Of a stretch of 59,045 nucleotides of DNA, positions 26,605-34,733 are shown piece by piece; the first letter of the stretch is position 1; each line of letters begins with the position of its first letter. A program made the translations under genes and the position numbers. A model generated the notes under the pieces. That model saw only the letters and a program-made list of their open reading frames with translations. It was not told the origin of the DNA and searched no databases. The DNA is from Pseudomonadota bacterium (GTDB taxonomy: Bacteria > Pseudomonadota > Alphaproteobacteria > UBA2136 > UBA6156), in contig WGMN01000013.1 of NCBI GenBank assembly GCA_016125035.1, forward strand, positions 1 to 59,045. The letters are read 5' to 3'.

Positions 26605-27147
26605 CTAAACCAGCCGCACCTCCACCGCATCCACGGCGGCGGCAATCGCTGCCAAGTCTTCGGCTTTCAGCGCCACGCAGCCCGCGGTGTGGGCAGCCCC
26701 TTCCCGCCACACATGCAAGAATATGGCACTGCCCGCCCCATCCACCACCGGGTGCTGGTTGTGGTCCAGCACCAGCACGTAGTCATAAGCGGCATCCTCG
26801 CGCCACATCTCTTCGTGGCTGGCCGCATAACCGCTTTTCACCGGCCGGTTGTAGTTCACATCTCCCACCGCATCGCACCAGCCCATCTCCGGCGCCAACG
26901 CCTCCCAGCCCTCGCCCGGCCTTGCCACCCGGTCGGGCCGATAAAACCGCTGCAAAACCGCCCACCGCCCCAGCGGCGTGCAGCCATCCCCCTCACGCTT
27001 CTCACCTGCCGTAATCACCCCGCCGCGCCCCACCACACACGCAAACCTGCGGCCTGCAAAGTCACACAGCGCCTCCGCTGAATCTTCCTTCGCGTAAACC
27101 GTCAATATCCCCCCGCCTGAGACCCTGAGATCCTGAGACCCTGCCAT
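26605..27147 (-). CDS. L,D-transpeptidase family protein (YkuD domain)
   Basis: The 180-residue protein has the YkuD catalytic signature: the His of IFLHVWREG and the Ser/His-Gly-Cys element AHTAGCVALK, with Cys as nucleophile. GVITAGEKREGDGCTPLGRW near the N-terminus is also typical. Such enzymes crosslink peptidoglycan or attach proteins to it. There is no clear signal peptide, so the true start or the location is uncertain. The first codons from the ATG at 27147 are a tandem repeat (GTCTCAG words); a TTG further in, before ILTVYAKED, is an alternative. The gene follows the secretin gene by 6 nt on the same strand. Confidence 0.82.
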   Translation of the reverse strand: MAGSQDLRVSGGGILTVYAKEDSAEALCDFAGRRFACVVGRGGVITAGEKREGDGCTPLGRWAVLQRFYRPDRVARPGEGWEALAPEMGWCDAVGDVNYNRPVKSGYAASHEEMWREDAAYDYVLVLDHNQHPVVDGAGSAIFLHVWREGAAHTAGCVALKAEDLAAIAAAVDAVEVRLV

Positions 27148-27153
27148 CCTCAA

Positions 27154-28944
27154 TCAGGCCCGGCTCACCTTCAAAAGAACAAGAAATTCAGTATCTTGGC
27201 CACGATTATTCGCGCGCTGGAACAACTCACCCACCCCCGGTATCTGGCGCAGGTTCGGCTCATATTCCTGCGTTACGGTGGTGTTGTCTTCCACCAGCCC
27301 GCCAATGGCGTAAATCCGGCCATATTCCAGCACCATATCCTGGTCGATAAGGTTGTTGGAAAGCTCCGGCACGGTGTTGATCACCGGGTCGCTGTTGCCG
27401 ATAGATGTCTTGATCTGCGTCTCGCCGCTCTTGGTGGCCAAACTCAGGCGGAAGCGCAGCTGCACGTTGTTCTTGCCGATAAACGGCATCACGCTCATCA
27501 CCGTGCCGCTGTTCTTAAAGCGCGCCTTGTCCTGGCGGGAGCCGATCACAATATCACCGGTGCTGGTGGTGTTCTGGTTCACTTCGGTCTCGGCGTAACC
27601 CAGCTGGCGGGTCACCGCCACACGGCTAATCTGGTTGTTGCGCGCCAGCAGGTTGGGGGTGGAAATGGTGTAAACATCACCCAGGGTGGAAAGGCTCTGC
27701 AACACCAACCCCATATCCCCGGCCTTGCTGGCAAGGGTAAAGAAGCCGCCCTGCACCGTGGCATTAGAGGCATCCATCACCGTGCGCTGGTCGGCAAAAA
27801 AGCCCAGGCGGTTCAAGGCGCTGCCTGTCACGTCGCGGCCGTTCAGCTGCAAGTCGGTGCCATGCTGGGTGGTCTTGTCGCGCAGCAGCGCCACAATCCG
27901 CGCCTCCACCACCACCTGGCGGTGTGCGGCGGCCTGCACCTGTTCAAGATATTCCTCAATCTGGCGGTGCGCTTCCGGGCTGGCACGCACGGTAATCAAC
28001 CCTGCACTCTCGGTGATCTTAAACCACGGCTGGCCCGGGTCGGCCGGCACGGTGTGGTCGGTGCTGGCGGGCACGGTCACGCTAGTGGTGGTGGTGGCCA
28101 CCACGGTGGCGCCGGCGGGCGGAGAAAACACCGAGGGGTCGGCCGCGGCGGCAGTGGTGGCGGGCGGCGGCAGCAATCCGGTCTGGTTGGTCACGGTGGC
28201 ACCGGCGGTCCCGGCCACCAATTGCCCGCTGGAATCCACCCCCGTGGCCTGCGCCGCCACACTGGCGGTGTCGGTGGCGCCAATCTGCACCAGCTCGGCC
28301 AGGGTGTCCTTCACCTGTCCCCACACGCTGTCATCGTAAGAGGTATCAAGCTCGCTGCCACCTGCCGCGGTGCTGGTGCCGTCAGCCAGCTCGGGGTTCA
28401 ACTCAGCCTTGGAAACCAGGCTCCCCTTGCGGTCACTCTGCGAGATTTCCAGCACATAGTTACGCACCGGGTAGCGCGTAATGTACCAAACGCCGTTCAC
28501 ATAGTTGTAGTGGTAACCGGCCTTGGCCAATACCAGGTCCAGCATTTCCTCAAAGTTGGCACCGCTGTGCACCAGCGTCACGGTGTGGTTGCGCAAGTCG
28601 CTGGGTATCACCACGCTCTCGCCTGCGGCGTTGGCCAGCTCCAGCACCACGCCTTCCAGGTTACGGCCGATGTAGGCCACGTCAAAGGGCGGCAGGTCGG
28701 GCTTCTTCAGGCGGATCATATCCTTCACCCGCACAGAAGACCCGCTGGCCACCCGCTGCATGTGGAAAATGCCCTCACGCAACGCGTTCTTCGGCTCAAT
28801 AATGTTGCGCGCGTCTTCCAGCTCCTTGTCGCTGGGCGGGCGCACTTCATCCTCGTAAGTGGCGCAGGCGGTCAGCAGCACCGCCACCAGCACCGCCAGC
28901 CGTCCGGCGTACTTCAACACATGGGGGGCGCGCTGCATGCTCAT
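27154..28944 (-). CDS. Type IVb pilus/type II-like secretin lipoprotein (PilN type)
   Basis: The 596-residue protein has a lipoprotein signal (VLLTACAT, lipid-modified Cys), an N-terminal domain region with an STN-like part (about 85-165), a long Ala/Thr/Val-rich insertion (about 215-310), and the C-terminal secretin domain: VVVEARIVALLRDK, STPNLLARNNQISRVAVTRQ, NNVQLRFRLSLATKSGE, YAIGGLVEDN and RQIPGVGELF. It should form an outer-membrane ring. The preceding gene encodes a TcpQ/PilL-like partner one base away. No pilin, ATPase or inner-membrane pilus gene is present in this window. Confidence 0.88.
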   Translation of the reverse strand: MSMQRAPHVLKYAGRLAVLVAVLLTACATYEDEVRPPSDKELEDARNIIEPKNALREGIFHMQRVASGSSVRVKDMIRLKKPDLPPFDVAYIGRNLEGVVLELANAAGESVVIPSDLRNHTVTLVHSGANFEEMLDLVLAKAGYHYNYVNGVWYITRYPVRNYVLEISQSDRKGSLVSKAELNPELADGTSTAAGGSELDTSYDDSVWGQVKDTLAELVQIGATDTASVAAQATGVDSSGQLVAGTAGATVTNQTGLLPPPATTAAAADPSVFSPPAGATVVATTTTSVTVPASTDHTVPADPGQPWFKITESAGLITVRASPEAHRQIEEYLEQVQAAAHRQVVVEARIVALLRDKTTQHGTDLQLNGRDVTGSALNRLGFFADQRTVMDASNATVQGGFFTLASKAGDMGLVLQSLSTLGDVYTISTPNLLARNNQISRVAVTRQLGYAETEVNQNTTSTGDIVIGSRQDKARFKNSGTVMSVMPFIGKNNVQLRFRLSLATKSGETQIKTSIGNSDPVINTVPELSNNLIDQDMVLEYGRIYAIGGLVEDNTTVTQEYEPNLRQIPGVGELFQRANNRGQDTEFLVLLKVSRA

Positions 28945-28945
28945 C

Positions 28946-29569
28946 TCAATAATAACTGTCCGTTACCAAAATCACGCGGGAACTATCAAACGCGGTCACA
29001 AACAACTGCGTGCCGGTCATGTTCTTCACCCGCTCGGTCAGCAGGTTGCAAAACTCACCGAACGGGGCCTGGGCGGTCAGGTTCACACGCTCATCCACAA
29101 TGTCGCGGTTCTCGGGCTGCAAACGCCACTTCACCGTCCACGGGCCGGTGTAGGCGGCGGCCTGGCTCACCACCTGGCGCAACACATCCTTCAGGCTGAT
29201 GTCTTCCAGGTCCATCACCAAGCGCACATCTTCCAGGCGCACATGCTTGTTGGAAAGCTCCCCCCCACCCGCCACCGGCACGGTCAAGGTGCCGCTGTCG
29301 TTGTCTTCGGCAGCCCCTTGGGGGTTGGCACTGCCGCCTGCCGCCACCGCCATATACTGCTCGCGCGCGGTCCGGAAGGCTGCCTTGGCTTCGTCCTCGG
29401 TGGGCGCCACGGCCACGGTGCCGTAAACCTGGTCCCCCTTGCCGTCGCTCACCACCACCCCGCTGCCACGCTGGGCCTGCGGCGCCTTCACGGCGGCAGG
29501 CACCGCCGCCACGGCGGCTGCGGCAACACATGCCATCAAGGCGGTCTGGGTTATAAGGCCCTTGGTCAT
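28946..29569 (-). CDS. TcpQ/PilL-like secretin partner, exported
   Basis: The 207-residue protein has a signal peptide (to about residue 27, VAAVPAAVKA) and a C-terminal module of about 90 residues like the TcpQ/PilL domain: LEDISLKDVLRQVVSQ, GPWTVKWRLQPENRDIVDER, APFGEFCNLLTERV and a final strand ending VILVTDSYY. TcpQ-like proteins stabilise the secretin in type IVb pili. The gene is the first of a likely three-gene unit (this gene, secretin, L,D-transpeptidase). Confidence 0.7.
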   Translation of the reverse strand: MTKGLITQTALMACVAAAAVAAVPAAVKAPQAQRGSGVVVSDGKGDQVYGTVAVAPTEDEAKAAFRTAREQYMAVAAGGSANPQGAAEDNDSGTLTVPVAGGGELSNKHVRLEDVRLVMDLEDISLKDVLRQVVSQAAAYTGPWTVKWRLQPENRDIVDERVNLTAQAPFGEFCNLLTERVKNMTGTQLFVTAFDSSRVILVTDSYY

Positions 29570-29671
29570 GCGGGCATCCTACCCAAAAGCGCGCCCAAAC
29601 GGCACGCCTGCCGCCTCCAACGCCCCACTTCCCCTCACCCCCTGTCACCCCCCTGCCACCACAAAAAGGGC

Positions 29672-29701
29672 TTGTGGCGGCGCCCTCCTCGCCTGTAAGT
29701 T
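29672..29701 (+). promoter_or_regulatory. Leaderless-type promoter of the DUF1294 gene
   Basis: TTGTGG (29672-29677), an 18-nt spacer and TAAGTT (29696-29701) are followed after six bases by the ATG. No Shine-Dalgarno is present. Confidence 0.45.
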
Positions 29702-29707
29702 AGCCGC

Positions 29708-30145
29708 ATGGCCCCCAAACGCTCCCGCCACAACCCCATGTCGCCGCGCATCCTGTCCCTCATGGCGTGCTTTGGCATTCCGGCCTTCGTCACCGCCACC
29801 TGGTCGCAGGGGCTGGGGCTCATGCCTCTGCCGGTGTGGCTCATCTCAGTCAACCTCATGCTCCTCGCAGTCCTGGGCAAGGATAAATTCGCCGCCACCA
29901 AAAACTCGCCCTACGCCACCCGCACGCCGGAATTCACCCTGCTCGCCCTCACCTTTGCCGGCGGCACACCTGCCTTGTTCGTCGGGCGCTGGCTGTTTTC
30001 GCACAAAACCAGCAAACGCAGCTTCATCGCCGCCATGTGGGGCACCATTGCGGTGCAGGTGGTTTGCATCTGGTACTTCCGCGTCTTCCTGGCCACGCAC
30101 ATGCCGCTGTCCTTCCCCTATAACCTGCTGGCCCATTGGCTTTAG
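29708..30145 (+). CDS. DUF1294 family membrane protein
   Basis: The 145-residue protein carries the DUF1294 pattern: a TM segment, then GKDKFAATKNSPYATRTPEF, LLALTFAGGTPALFVGRWLF and SHKTSKRSFIAAMW, with three to four TM segments in total. The function is unknown. It is divergent from the pilus-like unit and 75 bp upstream of glmU. Confidence 0.88.
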   Translation: MAPKRSRHNPMSPRILSLMACFGIPAFVTATWSQGLGLMPLPVWLISVNLMLLAVLGKDKFAATKNSPYATRTPEFTLLALTFAGGTPALFVGRWLFSHKTSKRSFIAAMWGTIAVQVVCIWYFRVFLATHMPLSFPYNLLAHWL

Positions 30146-30180
30146 GCCTGTCTAATCCCCCGGCATAAAAACCACCCGCC

Positions 30181-30214
30181 ATCTGGTTTCCGGTTTCTGA
30201 TTTCTGATATCTTA
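30181..30214 (+). repeat. TTTCTGAT-type tandem repeat carrying a -10-like box before glmU
   Basis: ATCTGGTTTCCGG, TTTCTGAT and TTTCTGAT run into TATCTT, which sits seven bases before the ATG at 30221. The same arrangement precedes the genes at 52903 and 53763. No Shine-Dalgarno is seen at the glmU start. Confidence 0.7.
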
Positions 30215-30220
30215 ATCTCC

Positions 30221-31693
30221 ATGAAATCCACCCCTCTCGCCGTTATCATCCTCGCCGCCGGCAAAGGCACCCGCATGAAGTCCGACCTCCCCAAGGTCCT
30301 CCACCCGCTCAATGGCAAACCGATGGTCGCGCAGGTACTCGCCACCGTGCAAAAGCTCAGCCCCGCGCGCGTGGTGGTCATCACCGGCTACGGGGCGGAC
30401 GATGTGGAGGCCTACATCTCCAAATCCTTCAAGAACGTGCGCTTCGCCCGCCAGGTCGAACAACTGGGCACCGCCCACGCCGTGCTGCAGGCCAAAAAGC
30501 TGCTGGGCACCTTCGCCGGCACCGTGCTGGTGGTGTATGGCGATGCTCCCCTGGTCACGCCAGAAGCCCTGCAAACCCTCATCAGCAACCACCGCCAGGG
30601 CGGCCACACGGTTACCGAGCTCACCACCACCGTCTCCAACCCCACCGGCTTCGGGCGCATCCTGCGCGATAAAAAAGGCGCCTACGTGCAAACGATGGAA
30701 GAGAAAGACGCCACCCACGCCCAGCGCAAAATCACCGAGGTCAGCACCTGCCTCTACAGCTTCACCTCGCCTGCCATCTGGCCGCTGCTCGCCAAAATAG
30801 ATAACAACAATGCCAAGGCGGAATACTACCTCACCCGCATCATGTCGGTGGCGGCGCAGGCAGGCCGCAAGGTCAACGCGCTCACTATCGAGGGCGGGCT
30901 GGAACTCCTCGGCATCAACTCACCTGAAGAACTCGCCGCCGCCGAGCAACGCCTCACCGCGCCTCAAAGTGAAGGCAACACTTTCATCAGCGCCGAAGGC
31001 CTGCCGGATGACCTCGCCAAACTCATCCGCAGCAGCAAAACCCCGCTGGAGATGCTCAATGCCCTGCCCGCTTTCCTCAAGAAGAAGCTCAAGGGCCAAA
31101 CCATCCACGGCACGGTGGAAAAAGGCGCCGTCCTGCACGGCGATGTGTATGTCGGCAAAGGCAGCACCGTGCACAGCGGCGCGGTGGTGGAAGGTCCGGT
31201 TTATATCGCCGAGGATGTCACCATCCGCCCCCACGCCAACATCCGCCACGGCACCTATCTGGGCAAAGGCTGCGTCATCGGCCACAGCGCAGATGTGAAG
31301 AACACACTGGCGGTCAAAGGCTGCAAAATCCAGGATGGCACCTTCTCGGGCGATAGCGTGCTCGGCCACAACGCACGCGTGGGCTCGGGCGTGATCCTCG
31401 CCAACCGCAAATTCAACCAGAGCAGCATCGGCGTCAGCTTCAACGGCAAAAAGCCGGTGGATTCCAAACGTGATTTCCTGGGCTGCTTCATGGGCGATGA
31501 TTCGCGCATCGGCGCCAACGCCATCACCAGCCCCGGCACGGTCATCGGCCAGCACACCTGGGTGGGCTCGGGCGCGGTCATCTCCGGCTACGTGGCCCCA
31601 GATCAACTGGTCACCGTCAAACAAGAGCTGGAATATAAATCCAAACAACGCATCTCCCTCAAGGCAGGCAAGGCCATCACCTACGACCTCTAA
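30221..31693 (+). CDS. glmU: GlmU-like UDP-GlcNAc pyrophosphorylase with atypical left-handed beta-helix half
   Basis: GlmU acetylates GlcN-1-P and couples GlcNAc-1-P to UTP for peptidoglycan and LPS. Residues 1 to about 235 are a normal uridyltransferase: LAAGKGTRMKSDLPKVLHPL, QLGTAHA, YGDAPLV, NPTGFGRI and AEYYLT. The C-terminal half is a hexapeptide beta-helix but lacks the bacterial GlmU acetyltransferase motifs (NFVE, NHLTYLGD with the catalytic His, GAGTITCNYDG). Instead it reads KRDFLGCFMGDDSRIGANA, closer to archaeal-type sugar-phosphate nucleotidyl/acetyltransferases. At 490 residues it is about 35 longer than usual. glmS follows 101 nt downstream. Pyrophosphorylase activity is well supported; acetyltransferase activity is not. 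Confidence 0.82.
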   Translation: MKSTPLAVIILAAGKGTRMKSDLPKVLHPLNGKPMVAQVLATVQKLSPARVVVITGYGADDVEAYISKSFKNVRFARQVEQLGTAHAVLQAKKLLGTFAGTVLVVYGDAPLVTPEALQTLISNHRQGGHTVTELTTTVSNPTGFGRILRDKKGAYVQTMEEKDATHAQRKITEVSTCLYSFTSPAIWPLLAKIDNNNAKAEYYLTRIMSVAAQAGRKVNALTIEGGLELLGINSPEELAAAEQRLTAPQSEGNTFISAEGLPDDLAKLIRSSKTPLEMLNALPAFLKKKLKGQTIHGTVEKGAVLHGDVYVGKGSTVHSGAVVEGPVYIAEDVTIRPHANIRHGTYLGKGCVIGHSADVKNTLAVKGCKIQDGTFSGDSVLGHNARVGSGVILANRKFNQSSIGVSFNGKKPVDSKRDFLGCFMGDDSRIGANAITSPGTVIGQHTWVGSGAVISGYVAPDQLVTVKQELEYKSKQRISLKAGKAITYDL

Positions 31694-31720
31694 AAAACAA
31701 TCAGAAAAAAGCCTACCCAA

Positions 31721-31749
31721 AACTCAACACTCGACACTCAACACTCATT
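31721..31749. repeat. Short tandem repeat, word ACTCAAC/ACTCGAC, between glmU and glmS
   Basis: Four imperfect copies of a seven-base word (AACTCAAC, ACTCGAC, ACTCAAC, ACTCAT) fill the glmU-glmS gap. Confidence 0.7.
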
Positions 31750-31794
31750 TTGCGCCCACCCAGGTAAAATGAGCCCCAACAGGAGAAGCGCAAA

Positions 31795-33651
31795 ATGTGC
31801 GGCATCGTCGGCGTCATCGGCAACCCCAAAGCGGCAGAGATCATCCTCACCGGCCTCGGGCGTCTAGAGTACCGCGGCTACGATAGCTCCGGCCTGGCCG
31901 TGCTCAACAACCTCGGCACGCTGGAGGTGCACAAGGCGGTGGGCAAACTCCAATCGCTGCTGGATAAGGTCAAAGCCACGCCACCGTCGGCCGCCTCCAT
32001 CGGCATCGGCCACACGCGCTGGGCCACGCATGGCTCCCCTACTGAAGAAAACGCCCACCCGCACACCGGTCGCTTGGGCGGCGTCAACCTCGCCGTAGTG
32101 CACAACGGCATTATCGAGAACTACCAGGAACTGCGCGCGGAACTCTCCCCCCACGGCGCCGTCTTCCGCACCGAGACCGATACCGAGACCATCCCCTTCG
32201 CCATCGCCAACGCACTGGAATACGGCGGCGGCCATTTCATTCCGGCGGTGCGCGCGGCCACGCAAAAGTTCCGCGGCAACTTCGCCTTCGTTACCCTAAA
32301 GGAGGGCGATACCACCCAGCTCGTCGGCACGCGGCGCGGCGCCCCGCTGTGCATTGGTGTCGGCACAGGCGCCAATTATTTCGCGTCCGATCCCTTCGCG
32401 CTGGCCGGTGTCACCAGCAAGTTCATCTTCCTGGAAGATGACGATATCGCCACCCTCACCCCCACCTCCATCACCATCCAAGACGCTAAAGGCAACCCCG
32501 TCACCCGCCCCACCAAAACGCTCGATCTGTCTGAAGACATGGCCGGCAAAGCCGGCTACAAACATTTCATGCTCAAAGAGATCCACGAGCAGCCGGCGGT
32601 GGTCACACGCATCCTGCAAGCCTACACCAGCGCCAAAACCATGCAGCCCACCCTGCCGCTGGAAGGGCTGAACCTGGCCGAGATCCCTTTCATCAACATC
32701 ATCGCCTGCGGCACCGCCTCCTACGCCGGCATGCTCGGCAAATACTTCCTCGAGCAGTTCGCCCGCGTGCCGGTCAACGTGGATGTGGCCAGCGAGTTCC
32801 GCTACCGCAACCCGCCCTTCCCGCCCGGCGGCATCTTCATCGGCGTCAGCCAATCGGGTGAGACGGCCGATACTCTCGCCGCACTGGAAATCGCCAAAGC
32901 CGCCGGGCAAAAGATCATCGTCTTCACCAACGCCCCCAACTCCAGCATGGCCCGCGCGGCCGATGTGGTGGTCGACCTGATGGCGGGCCGAGAAATTGCA
33001 GTCGCCAGCACCAAAGCCTTCACCGCCATGTGCCTCAACCTGGCGCTGTTCGCCCTCCAGGTCGGTGCCGCGCGCGGCCTGCCGGTGGCAGAGGTCGCCA
33101 CGCAAATCACCGCACTGCGCACGCTGCCCACCTACCTCACCAACCAGCTCAACCAGCCGCCCGCCCAGTTTGAAGAGCTCGCCGAGCGCCTCACCGCCGC
33201 CCGCAGTATGCTCTACCTCGGGCGCGGCACGCTCACCCCCATCGCCTTCGAGGGCGCGCTTAAAATCAAGGAGATCTCGTACATCCACGCCGCGGCCTAC
33301 GCGTCAGGAGAAATGAAGCACGGCCCCATCGCGCTGGTGGATAAAACCCTACCGGTCATCAATCTCGCCTCGGGCACCGATGGCCTGTTCGAGAAAACCG
33401 TCAGCAACCTGAAGGAAGTGGAAGCCCGCCACGGCCAGGTCATCCTGGTCACAGATGACGAGGGCGCCAAACAACTCGACGACGCCACGCGCAGCAAACT
33501 CACCCTCATCAAAGTCCCCACCGTGCCGCCCATCCTGGCCCCCATGGTCTTCACCGTGCCCCTGCAACTCCTCGCCTACCACACAGCAACCGCCAAAGGC
33601 ACCGACGTCGACCAACCCCGCAACCTCGCCAAATCAGTAACTGTCGAATAA
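31795..33651 (+). CDS. glmS: Glutamine--fructose-6-phosphate aminotransferase (isomerizing)
   Basis: GlmS makes glucosamine-6-phosphate from fructose-6-phosphate and glutamine, the first step toward UDP-GlcNAc. The Ntn glutaminase domain starts with the catalytic Cys (MCGIVGVIG) and has GIGHTRWATHG. Two SIS domains follow (IACGTASYAGMLGKYFLEQF; GVSQSGETADTLAALE; ASGEMKHGPIALV), and the protein ends PRNLAKSVTVE as expected. Length 618 is typical. AGGAG lies eight bases before the ATG. No GlmS ribozyme is seen upstream. Confidence 0.98.
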   Translation: MCGIVGVIGNPKAAEIILTGLGRLEYRGYDSSGLAVLNNLGTLEVHKAVGKLQSLLDKVKATPPSAASIGIGHTRWATHGSPTEENAHPHTGRLGGVNLAVVHNGIIENYQELRAELSPHGAVFRTETDTETIPFAIANALEYGGGHFIPAVRAATQKFRGNFAFVTLKEGDTTQLVGTRRGAPLCIGVGTGANYFASDPFALAGVTSKFIFLEDDDIATLTPTSITIQDAKGNPVTRPTKTLDLSEDMAGKAGYKHFMLKEIHEQPAVVTRILQAYTSAKTMQPTLPLEGLNLAEIPFINIIACGTASYAGMLGKYFLEQFARVPVNVDVASEFRYRNPPFPPGGIFIGVSQSGETADTLAALEIAKAAGQKIIVFTNAPNSSMARAADVVVDLMAGREIAVASTKAFTAMCLNLALFALQVGAARGLPVAEVATQITALRTLPTYLTNQLNQPPAQFEELAERLTAARSMLYLGRGTLTPIAFEGALKIKEISYIHAAAYASGEMKHGPIALVDKTLPVINLASGTDGLFEKTVSNLKEVEARHGQVILVTDDEGAKQLDDATRSKLTLIKVPTVPPILAPMVFTVPLQLLAYHTATAKGTDVDQPRNLAKSVTVE

Positions 33652-33653
33652 AA

Positions 33654-33930
33654 ATTCCATGCTGCCGCAGGCCAGAAACCAAGCGAGCCCGAAGGGCTAG
33701 CCTCTTGGTTTCCGGAAGGGGGTCAGGGGGGAACACCGTTCCCCCCTGGAGAAGGCAAGCAACGCGCCTTCCCGGAGAGGGGGTCCAGGGGGAGAACCAG
33801 AGGTTCTCCCCCTGGTCGCTGGGCCGGAGGGATTTTTGCGTTTCTCCGAAGGCCGAGGAGCGCAGCGTACTTCAGTACGTGAGCACCGCAGGACTAGGAA
33901 AACGCAAAAAGCACCCGGATCCAGTTAGAC
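33654..33930. repeat. Dispersed multi-hairpin repeat, full copy
   Basis: The 277-bp element between glmS and the oxidoreductase gene has at least five consecutive palindromes: GAAACCAAG...CTTGGTTTC; GGGGGGAACACCGTTCCCCCC; GAAGGC...GCCTTC; CCAGGGGGAGAACC...GGTTCTCCCCCTGG; and a terminal one, CCGG...ATTTTTGCGTTT...AAAACGCAAAAAG...CCGG, enclosing GTACTTCAGTAC. A close copy is at 58835-59045 and the last module alone at 9105-9224. It contains no open frame of note. Confidence 0.92.
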
Positions 33931-33953
33931 TCTTAGAATCTTAAAGACAGCTT

Positions 33954-34733
33954 CTATAATCCGCTAAACCAATTATACCCCTGATCCTCCCAATAACCCC
34001 CAGGGTACGAATTCGTCACATAAAGGCTCGCAATATGCTTCGGATTCTTAAACCCCAACTTGGTCGGTATCCTCAACCTTAACGGAAAGCCCTCACGCGG
34101 CGGCAACGGCTTACCATCATAGGTCAACGCCAAAATGGTCTGCGGGTGCAACGCACTGGCCATGTCAATGCTGCTGCGATACCCGTCAAAGCAACCAAAG
34201 CCCACATATTTGGCGGTGGTGTCTGCTCCGATCCGGCGTAAAAAATCACCCAGCGGAATCCCGCCCCATTTGCCGATCGCGCTCCACCCTTCCACGCACA
34301 CCAGCCGCGTCACCTGCTCCTCCTGCGGCAACGCGCGCAGGCTCGGCAGGTCCCACGCCTTGCGGTCTTTCACCAGGCCACCCAGCTCCAGCTTCCAGTC
34401 CTTGCCGTCCACCACGGGCACATCCTCAATGCCGTAAAACGCGTTGAAGGGGAACGGCCGCGTCATCATGCTCTCGGGGTAGGTCTGGGCCAGCTTCTTG
34501 GGGTCAAACAACGCACCTTGCGCGCCGTCATTCCAGCGCGAAATGGCGCGCAGCATTTTCTCCACCGCCGCGCCATTGCTCAGCACCACACCGGTGGCCA
34601 GGCTCAATCCCCCCAGCGTCACCAGGCCTTTCAAAAAATCGCGGCGCGTCAACTCCGGCAGCACGGTCACCACCTCGCGGGCAATCTCGCGCTCGCTGGC
34701 ACCGTCAATCTTCAGCGGCGGCGGCTTCTTCAC
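33954..34733 (-). CDS. Molybdopterin-dependent oxidoreductase (sulfite oxidase-like), Tat-exported
   Basis: The 259-residue protein has a twin-arginine signal (TRRDFLKGLVTLGGL) and an oxidoreductase molybdopterin-binding domain: LPQEEQVTRLVCVEGWSAIG contains the conserved Cys that coordinates Mo, followed by KWGGIPLGDFLRRIG, VGFGCFDGYRSSIDM and LRIPTKLGFKNPKHIASL. Related enzymes include MsrP and YuiH-type proteins. The GTG start at 34733 overlaps the stop of the cytochrome b gene by four bases (GTGA), so the two form a coupled pair. The substrate is unknown. Confidence 0.88.
   Translation of the reverse strand: MKKPPPLKIDGASEREIAREVVTVLPELTRRDFLKGLVTLGGLSLATGVVLSNGAAVEKMLRAISRWNDGAQGALFDPKKLAQTYPESMMTRPFPFNAFYGIEDVPVVDGKDWKLELGGLVKDRKAWDLPSLRALPQEEQVTRLVCVEGWSAIGKWGGIPLGDFLRRIGADTTAKYVGFGCFDGYRSSIDMASALHPQTILALTYDGKPLPPREGFPLRLRIPTKLGFKNPKHIASLYVTNSYPGGYWEDQGYNWFSGL

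Noticed and set aside
27196..29199. 667-codon plus-strand open frame opposite the secretin gene
   Set aside because: Gly/His/Val-rich shadow of the secretin and its partner; no ribosome site.
31694..31794. glmS ribozyme or GlmZ-type element before glmS
   Set aside because: Only a short tandem repeat and a Shine-Dalgarno are present; no ribozyme core is visible and 100 nt is too short.
33654..33930. CRISPR array
   Set aside because: There are several different palindromes, not one repeat with regular unique spacers, and no cas genes.
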